NCBI GenBank assembly: GCA_949472775.1
Contig: CASWVG010000004.1
Location: 53,292-117,291 of the forward strand
Source: an uncultured Lachnospiraceae bacterium
GTDB taxonomy: Bacteria; Bacillota; Clostridia; Lachnospirales; Lachnospiraceae
Reading direction: 5' to 3'
Length of the DNA: 64,000 nt
In this document: positions 9,058 through 16,610 of the stretch, piece by piece
Layout of the letters: every line of letters begins with the position of its first letter
Numbering within the stretch: the first letter of the stretch is position 1
Program-made: the position numbers and the translations under genes
Notes under the pieces: model-generated
Database searches by the model: none
The model's input: the letters and a program-made list of their open reading frames with translations, nothing else
What the model was told of the DNA's origin: nothing

Positions 9058-12000
9058 TCAAACCGTTTCCTTGTCTTTTTTATAAAACGCCTCGATCTGC
9101 GCCTGCTCCGCGCTCAATCCCTTCTCCTCCATCTGCACGATAAGCTTTAACATAATCTCATAGTCGTGAGGGATGATCTTCTTGAACTTCGGCAGATACT
9201 CTCCAAAATTGTCCAGAATCTCCTTTCCCTTGGCGGAATTGGTATATGTCACATGCTCCTTAATCATTTCTTTCAGTGCAAGGACATCATATTTCGAGGT
9301 GATCTCATAGGAGGAAACCATTTCCTTATTGATCTTGGTGTACAAATCGTTATTTTCATCCAATACATAAGCGATACCGCCGCTCATGCCCGCCGCAAAA
9401 TTCTTGCCCACGGAACCGATCACCACCACGCGTCCGCCGGTCATGTATTCGCAGCCATGGTCACCCACGCCCTCCACCACCGCGACAGCGCCGGAATTTC
9501 GCACACAGAACCGCTCGCCTGCCACGCCTCCTATAAATGCTTTGCCGGAAGTCGCGCCGTAGAGAGATACATTGCCGATGATGATATTCTCATCCTGTTT
9601 AAAAGCGGAACCTTTAGGCGGATAAACCACCAGCTTGCCGCCGGATAAGCCCTTTCCGAAGTAGTCGTTGGAGTCCCCTGCCAGTTCCAGTGTGAGCCCT
9701 TTCGGGATAAACGCGCCAAAGCTTTGTCCGCCGGAACCTTTGCACAGGATATGGTAAGTGTCCTCCTCCAGCGTATCGCCGAATCTCCTCGTGATCTCCG
9801 ATCCGAAAATGGTGCCGAAGGTACGGTCCGTGTTGGAGACATCCACTTCCAGGCTCCGCTTCTGTCCACTTTCAAGCGCCTTTAATAGCTGCTTTAGGAG
9901 CACCTTCTCGTCAAGTGTCTTTTCCAGATGGAAGTCGTATACCTGCTTCGGATCAAAGATAAATTTCTCCTTACTCCCCTCGTAAGGATTGCGCAAAATC
10001 AATGTGAGATCCACTTTTCTCTGACGGTCCGTCAGATTATCCTTCACTCTTAGGAGTTCTGTCCTGCCCACCAGCTCATCCACCTTGCGCACGCCAAGCT
10101 TCGCCATATACTCTCTGAGCTCCTGCGCGATAAACCGCATAAAGTTCTCCACGTACTCCGGCTTTCCCGTAAAACGTTTCCGCAGTTCCGGGTTCTGGGT
10201 CGCCACACCCACCGGACAGGTGTCCAGATTGCAGACACGCATCATGAGACACCCCATGGTTACAAGGGGCGCCGTGGCAAAGCCAAACTCCTCCGCGCCG
10301 AGGATCGCCGCGATTGCCACATCCCGTCCGCTCATCAGTTTCCCGTCCGTCTCGATACGGACCTTGTTTCTAAGACCGTTCTGGATCAAAGTCTGGTGTG
10401 TCTCCGCCAGTCCCAGCTCCCAGGGCAGTCCTGCGTTGTGGATGGAATTGCGGGGCGCGGCTCCCGTGCCGCCGTCATAGCCACTCACCAAAATCACCTG
10501 TGCACCCGCCTTCGCCACGCCTGCTGCCACCGTTCCCACACCAGCCTCGGAAACGAGCTTCACCGAAATCCGCGCCCTGGTATTGGCATTTTTCAAGTCA
10601 TAGATCAACTGCGCCAGATCCTCAATCGAATAGATATCGTGATGCGGCGGCGGCGAGATCAGTCCTACGCCGGGCGTGGAATGTCTCGTCTTTGCAATCC
10701 ACGGATATACCTTGCCGCCGGGCAGATGCCCGCCCTCGCCGGGCTTCGCCCCCTGCGCCATCTTGATCTGAATCTCCTGGGCGCTGTTTAAGTATTCGCT
10801 TGTGACGCCGAACCTGCCGCTCGCCACCTGCTTGATGGCAGAACACCGGTTTAAGCCGTCCGCTCCCACCGTCAGTCTTTCCTTATCCTCACCGCCCTCG
10901 CCGGAATTGGATTTGCCGTGCAGACGGTTCATTGCGATAGCCATTGTCTCGTGCGCCTCCTTGGAGATGGAGCCGTAGGACATGGCGCCCGTCTTAAATC
11001 TTGTGACAATCGTGTCAACACTCTCCACTTCCTCTATCGGCACGGGTTTCTTCGCAAAATTAAAGTCCATCAGCCCGCGCAGGTTCTTGATGCTTTCCTC
11101 GTTATTGACCGCCTGGGTATATTTTTTAAATAATTCATAATCTCCCCGTCTGGTTGACTCCTGTAGTAAATGAATCGTCTCCGGGTTGTACAGGTGCTCA
11201 TCCGCGCCGCTCCGCATCTCGTGATGTCCCGTGCTGTCCAGCGTCAGATCTGTAGATAGACCGAGCGGGTCAAACGCCATGGAGTGCAGGGTGTCCACCT
11301 CCTCCTCAATATCTTTCAAGGTAATGCCGCCCACCCGGCAGACGGTGTTGGTAAAATATTTGTTGATCACCTCTTTGTCAATGCCGATCGCCTCAAAGAT
11401 CTTGGAGCCCTGATAGGACTGGATCGTGGAAATGCCCATCTTGGAGGCAATCTTTACAATCCCGTGCAGAATCGCGCTGTTGTAATCGTCCACAGCCGCA
11501 TAGTAATCTTTATCCAGCATATGATTGTCGATCAGCTCTCTGATGCTCTCCTGCGCCAGATAGGGGTTGATGGCCGATGCGCCGAACCCGAGCAGGGTGG
11601 CAAAATGGTGCACCTCCCTAGGTTCCGCGGACTCTAAGATAATATCCACGCTCGTTCTTTTCCTGGTGCTTACCAGATGCTGCTGCAATGCGGATACCGC
11701 CAGCAGGGAAGGGATGGCCACCCGGTTTTCGTCCACACCCCGGTCGGAGAGAACAATGATATTTACACCGTCGCGGTATGCCCTGTCCACCTCCACAAAA
11801 AGCCGCGCAATCGCCTTTTCCAGTCTGGTATTCTTATAGTAGGTAATGGGAATCACTTCCACCTTAAAACCTTCCGCCTTCATGGTCTTTATTTTCAAAA
11901 GATCGGTACTGGTAAGAATCGGGTTATGCACCTGCAGCATATTACAGTTTTCCGGCATTTCCTCCAGGAGATTTCCATCCTGCCCCAGATAGACCGTGGT

Positions 12001-13611
12001 GGAAGTGACCACTTCCTCGCGGATTGCGTCTATGGGCGGGTTGGTTACCTGCGCGAAAAGCTGTTTGAAGTAGTGGAACAGCGGGTGATGCGCTCTGGAA
12101 AGTACCGGGATCGGCGTATCCACACCCATCGCCGCGATCGCCTCCGCGCCGTCTTTCGCCATGGGCAGAATGCTCGTCTTCAGATCCTCATACGTGTAGC
12201 CAAACGCCTTCTGCATGCGCTGTCTCTCTTCGCCTGTAAACGCCGGCACGCGCTGGTTCGGGATTTTCAGCTCCTTTAAAGTCACCAGCTTGCTGTCCAG
12301 CCATTCACCGTAAGGCTGCGCGGAGGCATACTTCTCCTTTAGCTCGTCATCGTCGATCACTCTTCCCTGTACCGTGTCCACAAGAAGCATCTTGCCGGGG
12401 TGCAGTCTTTCTTTCATCACAATCTTCGACGGGTCGATTTCCAGCACGCCCACCTCCGAGGAGAGGATCAGCGTGTCGTCATCCGTGATCATGTACCGGG
12501 AAGGGCGTAGACCGTTTCGGTCAAGCACTGCGCCCATGATATCCCCGTCGCAGAAAAGAATGGACGCCGGACCGTCCCACGGCTCCATCATCGTCGCGTA
12601 ATACTGGTAGAAGTCCTTTTTCTTCTGGGACATGGTCTTGTTGTTTTCCCAAGGCTCCGGGATCGTAATCATCACCGCAAGCGGCAATGGCATCCCGCTC
12701 ATCACAAGAAACTCCAGCGTGTTGTCGAGCATGGCGGAATCGGAACCGGAAGCGCTTATGGCAGGCAGTATCTTGTGCATCTGCCCCCGCAGATGCTCGG
12801 ACTCCATGTTCTCCTCCCTCGCCTGCATCTTATCCGCGTTGCCCCGGATCGTGTTGATCTCGCCGTTGTGCACGATGAAGCGGTTCGGGTGCGCCCGCTC
12901 CCAGCTCGGATTGGTGTTGGTGGAAAACCGGGAATGCACCATGGCAATCGCCGACTCGTAGTCCTTATCCTGCAGATCCGCAAAAAACGTGCGAAGCTGC
13001 CCCACAAGGAACATGCCCTTGTAGACGATGGTCCGGCTGGACAGACTGACCACATAAGTCAAATCCGTCGACTGCTCGAAAGTCCGCCGCAGAATATAGA
13101 GCTTTCTGTCAAAGGCAAGTCCTTTCTCCACACCCGCCGGCTTTTTGAGAAACGCCTGCATGATACAAGGCATACATTCCACCGCCTTGTGTCCCAGCAC
13201 AGAAGGAACCGTGGGCACATCACGCCAGCCCAGAAGCTGCAGTCCCTCTTTCTGAGCGATGATCTCAAACATTTTCTTCGCCTGCCCCCGCTGTAATTCA
13301 TCCTGCGGGAAAAAGAACATTCCAACGCCGTACTCCCTCTCTCCGCCGATATCAAACCCCAGGTCTTTCGTCACTTTCTTCATAAATCTATGGGGCATCT
13401 GTGTAAGAATCCCCACGCCGTCGCCCGTCTCACCCTCCGCGTCCTTTCCGGCACGATGCTCCAGATTCTCCACAATCTTTAAAGCATTCTCCACGATGGC
13501 GCGGCTCTTTTCCCCTTTGATGTTGACGCAGGCGCCGATACCGCAGTTGTCATGTTCAAATTCCGCCCGGTAGAGGGGGGATTTCGGGATGGTTGTCTTT
13601 ACATCAAACAT
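9058..13611 (-). CDS. gltB: Glutamate synthase large subunit
   Basis: The start was set at the ATG at 13611, which is preceded by AGGAGAAAAGCTT; the frame stays open 99 bases further upstream but that stretch contains the leader terminator. The 1517-residue product has the class II amidotransferase domain whose nucleophile is Cys23 (EHDNCGIGAC, exposed after cleavage of a short propeptide), a central domain, an FMN-binding synthase domain with KPGEGGHLPGGKV and the 3Fe-4S cysteine loop (CLMMRVCNLDTCPVGVATQ), and a C-terminal beta-helix of GXXGG repeats (GATSGKAFIGGVAGERF, GDHGCEYMTGGRVVV). It hydrolyses glutamine, channels ammonia and makes glutamate from 2-oxoglutarate. Expression probably passes through the attenuator-like hairpin at 13655-13698. 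Confidence 0.97.
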   Translation of the reverse strand: MFDVKTTIPKSPLYRAEFEHDNCGIGACVNIKGEKSRAIVENALKIVENLEHRAGKDAEGETGDGVGILTQMPHRFMKKVTKDLGFDIGGEREYGVGMFFFPQDELQRGQAKKMFEIIAQKEGLQLLGWRDVPTVPSVLGHKAVECMPCIMQAFLKKPAGVEKGLAFDRKLYILRRTFEQSTDLTYVVSLSSRTIVYKGMFLVGQLRTFFADLQDKDYESAIAMVHSRFSTNTNPSWERAHPNRFIVHNGEINTIRGNADKMQAREENMESEHLRGQMHKILPAISASGSDSAMLDNTLEFLVMSGMPLPLAVMITIPEPWENNKTMSQKKKDFYQYYATMMEPWDGPASILFCDGDIMGAVLDRNGLRPSRYMITDDDTLILSSEVGVLEIDPSKIVMKERLHPGKMLLVDTVQGRVIDDDELKEKYASAQPYGEWLDSKLVTLKELKIPNQRVPAFTGEERQRMQKAFGYTYEDLKTSILPMAKDGAEAIAAMGVDTPIPVLSRAHHPLFHYFKQLFAQVTNPPIDAIREEVVTSTTVYLGQDGNLLEEMPENCNMLQVHNPILTSTDLLKIKTMKAEGFKVEVIPITYYKNTRLEKAIARLFVEVDRAYRDGVNIIVLSDRGVDENRVAIPSLLAVSALQQHLVSTRKRTSVDIILESAEPREVHHFATLLGFGASAINPYLAQESIRELIDNHMLDKDYYAAVDDYNSAILHGIVKIASKMGISTIQSYQGSKIFEAIGIDKEVINKYFTNTVCRVGGITLKDIEEEVDTLHSMAFDPLGLSTDLTLDSTGHHEMRSGADEHLYNPETIHLLQESTRRGDYELFKKYTQAVNNEESIKNLRGLMDFNFAKKPVPIEEVESVDTIVTRFKTGAMSYGSISKEAHETMAIAMNRLHGKSNSGEGGEDKERLTVGADGLNRCSAIKQVASGRFGVTSEYLNSAQEIQIKMAQGAKPGEGGHLPGGKVYPWIAKTRHSTPGVGLISPPPHHDIYSIEDLAQLIYDLKNANTRARISVKLVSEAGVGTVAAGVAKAGAQVILVSGYDGGTGAAPRNSIHNAGLPWELGLAETHQTLIQNGLRNKVRIETDGKLMSGRDVAIAAILGAEEFGFATAPLVTMGCLMMRVCNLDTCPVGVATQNPELRKRFTGKPEYVENFMRFIAQELREYMAKLGVRKVDELVGRTELLRVKDNLTDRQRKVDLTLILRNPYEGSKEKFIFDPKQVYDFHLEKTLDEKVLLKQLLKALESGQKRSLEVDVSNTDRTFGTIFGSEITRRFGDTLEEDTYHILCKGSGGQSFGAFIPKGLTLELAGDSNDYFGKGLSGGKLVVYPPKGSAFKQDENIIIGNVSLYGATSGKAFIGGVAGERFCVRNSGAVAVVEGVGDHGCEYMTGGRVVVIGSVGKNFAAGMSGGIAYVLDENNDLYTKINKEMVSSYEITSKYDVLALKEMIKEHVTYTNSAKGKEILDNFGEYLPKFKKIIPHDYEIMLKLIVQMEEKGLSAEQAQIEAFYKKDKETV

Positions 13612-13654
13612 AAGCTTTTCTCCTGACTTTTTATATGCTAATAAGCTGAGGCTC

Positions 13655-13698
13655 AAAAAAAGAACGCAAAGAAGGCATCTAGCGCTCCTTTGCGTTCT
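13655..13698 (-). terminator. Intrinsic terminator inside the gltB leader (candidate attenuator)
   Basis: On the minus strand a perfect 11-bp stem AGAACGCAAAG/CTTTGCGTTCT (arms 13688-13698 and 13661-13671), extendable by about three pairs, is followed by seven T's. It lies between the predicted gltB promoter and the gltB ATG, only 43 bases before the start codon. It could also end transcripts of the upstream XRE gene; either way gltB transcripts from the promoter at 13710-13738 must cross it. Confidence 0.85.
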
Positions 13699-13709
13699 AC
13701 ATGTATACA

Positions 13710-13738
13710 ATAATACACCTGCTTTTGGGATTTGTAAA
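13710..13738 (-). promoter_or_regulatory. Putative gltB promoter
   Basis: Minus-strand TTTACA and TATTAT are separated by exactly 17 bases. Initiation would fall near 13703, a few bases before the terminator hairpin begins. Confidence 0.6.
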
Positions 13739-13822
13739 TATAGACTTTTCGTTAAATTGTCGGATTATTTGAGTTTTTGCGTGATTTATTACTGTTTTCA
13801 GAATTTTTGTGTATTGCCTGCT

Positions 13823-14281
13823 TCACTTCTTATCATTTCTTTTTAATGTGATAATTGCATGACATATCATTCCGAATACAAAGGAAAAGCAGACACCCCC
13901 AAACAGGGATGCGCTCCATCCAGCACCTGACATTGTCATAAAACCGCCGACAAAGAAAATACCGATGCCAAGAAATATACCAACGGCATAAAACAAACCA
14001 ATTGCCATATCGTACTTATTCAATGGTCTTTTCCTCTTTTCTTCATATGCTTCCATTTTCGTTATTACCTCCTCTGCAAAGTCGTCCATGTGAACTCCAA
14101 AAAGAAAACAAATCTCTTTCAACGTAACCAGATCGGGTTCATTGACATCTCTCTCCCAATTGGATAATGCCTGCCGGGTAACATTTAATTTTCCGGCTAA
14201 TTCTTCCTGCGTCATTCCCGATTGTGTTCTCAGATGACGTATTTGCTTTCCCATTGTCGTATCCGTCTGCTCTCTGTTCAA
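13823..14281 (-). CDS. XRE-family transcriptional regulator with C-terminal membrane segments
   Basis: The 152-residue product has an N-terminal Cro/C1-type helix-turn-helix (IRHLRTQSGMTQEELAGKL, then VTRQALSNWERDVNEPDL) and two hydrophobic segments at the C-terminus (IGLFYAVGIFLGIGIFFV and ASLFGGVCFSFVFGMIC), so it is a membrane-bound DNA-binding protein. I chose a TTG start at 14281, eight bases after AAGGAGG; an ATG at 14254 is an alternative, while the frame open to 14374 lacks a ribosome site. Membrane-tethered XRE proteins of this form are common in Clostridia and usually regulate adjacent transport or stress genes. The target here is not evident. Confidence 0.85.
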   Translation of the reverse strand: MNREQTDTTMGKQIRHLRTQSGMTQEELAGKLNVTRQALSNWERDVNEPDLVTLKEICFLFGVHMDDFAEEVITKMEAYEEKRKRPLNKYDMAIGLFYAVGIFLGIGIFFVGGFMTMSGAGWSASLFGGVCFSFVFGMICHAIITLKRNDKK

Positions 14282-14383
14282 AAGTAGTTCCTCCTTTCTG
14301 CTACTGATTGTATCAGTGATACGTGTCAATAGCCAGAAACGAACGCTTGCATTGCGCAAAAACCTCATAACCATTGCCCGTCT

Positions 14384-15715
14384 TCAACTATAAATCGGTT
14401 TCCGGATCAGAATCTCAAACAAAATAACCGCCATGACCGCCGTCAACAGGTCGGAGACCGCCTGTGCCATCAGTACCCCCTGGTAGGCAAACGCTTTGGA
14501 GGCAATAACCAGAACGACTGCAAATAGCACCCCCTGTCTGCTGACCGACAGAAGAAAAGCGCCCACCGCTTTTCCTGCCGACTGGAAGGTACAGGTCGTC
14601 ACAAGCACAACTGCCGTAAAGACCATTCCCATCTGCTGCATGCGGAGCATGGGAACGCCGATTTCAATGATGGATGCGTCCTGCATAAATATCCCGATCA
14701 TGGCAGGCGCCGCAAGGGAGAGCGCTCCCGCGAGCACCGCCGCCATGCAGCATTCAAATCCGTAAGAGAACCGCAGGATTTCTTTGAGACGCGCATTGTT
14801 TTTCGCGCCATAGTTATACCCGACCAGCGGCTGCGCACCAAAGGCAAACCCCACCAGAACCAGAACGGCAATCAGATTCACCTTCATCACAATTCCCATT
14901 GCCGCAACCTTATCGTTACCGTATGGCAGCAGCGACCGGTTCGTCAAAGCAATGCCAATACTCTGCATCAGGTTCGTAATCGACGCCGGAATCCCAATTG
15001 CCAGAATCTGCCCCACCTCCGCGATATGAATATGGAATCCCGCCGGGTTGATGGAAAGCCGCCTGCTTTTCTTTAACAGAAACCAGACATAAAAGAGATC
15101 CGCAAAAATATTTCCGATCACAGTCGCAATGGCCGCACCTGCCGCCCCCATCCCCAGTACGGAAATGAACACAGGATCCAAAATCATGTTGACCACTGCG
15201 CCCAATATATTGCCCGTCATAGTCGCTGTCGCAAATCCTTCCGTCCGCAGCAGATTGGACGGCGTAAAGGACAAAATAATAAACGGCGCGCCCAGCACGA
15301 TATAAGTATAATAATCGGAAGCATAAGAAAATGTCTCAGCGTCAGCGCCCAGCACATACAGAATCGGCTCACGGATCATCATCATCACTGCCGTCACCAC
15401 AATCCCGCACACAATCGCCGCGTAGAAGCAAAAAACACTTAAACGTTTCCCATCCTCATCCTTTTTCTCCCCGAACAGCCGGGAAATAAGAGAACTGCCT
15501 CCCAATCCGAAAATATCTCCGAGTGCAATCATCAAGGTAAAAATTGGCGCGCTCAAGGAGACCCCTGCCACCAGATTTGTGTTGCCTGTCTGCGCGATAA
15601 AATATGTGTCTACCATATTGTAAACCAGCGAGACTACCATGCTGAGCACGACAGGCAGGGCAAATTTGAAGTACGCTTTCGGCACCGGTGTTTTCTCAAA
15701 CAGTTCGTTTTCCAT
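14384..15715 (-). CDS. MATE-family multidrug/cation efflux transporter
   Basis: The 443-residue polytopic protein shows the MATE pattern of two six-helix halves, with the N-terminal MVVSLVYNMVDTYFIAQTGN segment and internal repeat IGIPASITNLMQSIGIALTNRSLL. It should export drugs or metabolites in exchange for Na+ or H+. Its ATG overlaps by one base the stop of the acetyltransferase gene upstream (TGATG junction), so the two are co-translated. Substrate unknown. Confidence 0.93.
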   Translation of the reverse strand: MENELFEKTPVPKAYFKFALPVVLSMVVSLVYNMVDTYFIAQTGNTNLVAGVSLSAPIFTLMIALGDIFGLGGSSLISRLFGEKKDEDGKRLSVFCFYAAIVCGIVVTAVMMMIREPILYVLGADAETFSYASDYYTYIVLGAPFIILSFTPSNLLRTEGFATATMTGNILGAVVNMILDPVFISVLGMGAAGAAIATVIGNIFADLFYVWFLLKKSRRLSINPAGFHIHIAEVGQILAIGIPASITNLMQSIGIALTNRSLLPYGNDKVAAMGIVMKVNLIAVLVLVGFAFGAQPLVGYNYGAKNNARLKEILRFSYGFECCMAAVLAGALSLAAPAMIGIFMQDASIIEIGVPMLRMQQMGMVFTAVVLVTTCTFQSAGKAVGAFLLSVSRQGVLFAVVLVIASKAFAYQGVLMAQAVSDLLTAVMAVILFEILIRKPIYS

Positions 15716-16191
15716 CAGTTCTTCCTCTTTTCATAGAACACTAAGGTAAGTCTCTCGTTGATAACCTCCGTCCTGCCTGTCTGCCGATATCCCATTTTCT
15801 CATACAAGTGACAGTTTCCGGGCTCCTGTAAAATGGTATCCAGCTCCCAGTTCTCACTCCCATGCGTTTCCTCGCACAGCCGCATCGCCTCCTGTGCGAT
15901 GCCCCTGCCGCGAAAGTCCGGTATGATAAATATGGGAGAGATTCTTTTGTTTTTTCCCTGCTCCTTTGGGTCGATCACGCGGACAGCCCCGACCTTTTGC
16001 GTTCCTGTACAGATAAAATAGTAATAAGTAAAATCCTGTTTCAGACGAGCCTCTACCTTTTCCACGCTTTCGCTTGCGGGACTCGTATCATAATCCCGGT
16101 ATTTTTCCAGCAGTTCCCGGAAAGACTCTATCTGCATGGCATGTATTTCTTTTGCGTCGCTAATATCCGCCCTCACTAATTGTACTTTCAT
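15715..16191 (-). CDS. GNAT-family N-acetyltransferase
   Basis: The 158-residue protein has the GNAT fold: an N-terminal MKVQLVRADISDAKEIHAMQ strand-helix, and the acetyl-CoA pyrophosphate loop FRGRGIAQEAM in the middle. The C-terminal part ends with the LYEKMGYRQTGRTEVINERLTL pattern. It should transfer acetyl from acetyl-CoA to a small amine. The start at 16191 was preferred because GGGGATTGCC precedes it; an ATG 18 bases upstream lacks a ribosome site. It overlaps the MATE gene by one base, an arrangement seen for paired drug modification and export, though resistance is not shown by the sequence. Confidence 0.88.
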   Translation of the reverse strand: MKVQLVRADISDAKEIHAMQIESFRELLEKYRDYDTSPASESVEKVEARLKQDFTYYYFICTGTQKVGAVRVIDPKEQGKNKRISPIFIIPDFRGRGIAQEAMRLCEETHGSENWELDTILQEPGNCHLYEKMGYRQTGRTEVINERLTLVFYEKRKN

Positions 16192-16260
16192 GGCAATCCC
16201 CATTTTCATATATTTTCACAAAACGCTGTAATCTCGTCCCTTCGCGGTGCAACATCTTCC

Positions 16261-16572
16261 TTATATTCCACGGAGCATAAACCCAGACTCCGGCATATCC
16301 GCATACGGTCCGTAGTTGGGAATGATTTCAAACCCCAGCTTTTTATAGACCGCGCAGGACTCCGCCAGCAGCTCCCCTGTCTCCAGAATCATTCTCCGAT
16401 AGCCAAGTTCTACTGCCCGTTCGATCAAAAGGGCAACCAGCCGGTTAAATTTCTCGTATTTTTCTCTCTTGATCTGCTTACTGACACGCCTGTCCAGATC
16501 CACGTCAAGAAGGCGGCAGTTTTCGATGAAATCTTCGCTTTTCCCGTCTGTTCTCACATAGTCCATAGCCAT
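16261..16572 (-). pseudogene. GNAT acetyltransferase with an internal in-frame deletion
   Basis: The frame encodes 103 residues from an ATG at 16572 that has a perfect AGGAGG eight bases upstream. The first part (MAMDYVRTDGKSEDFIENC through KREKYEKFNRL) matches the N-terminal third of a GNAT subfamily I recognise, and the last part (VALLIERAVELGYRRMILET through NYGPYADMPES) matches its C-terminal third. Between NRL and VALL the normal central strands and the acetyl-CoA-binding loop (Q/RxxGxG/A) are absent, a loss of about 50-60 residues that keeps frame. It cannot bind acetyl-CoA in the usual way and is probably a decaying gene. It lies 39 bases after the hybrid kinase stop. Confidence 0.8.
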
Positions 16573-16610
16573 GCGGTTCCTCCTGTATTTCCTGTCCTGC
16601 GCTCCGCTTT

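Noticed and set aside
13823..14374. Longer version of the XRE regulator starting at 14374
   Set aside because: The extra N-terminal part has no ribosome site and no domain, while TTG at 14281 is correctly spaced from AAGGAGG.
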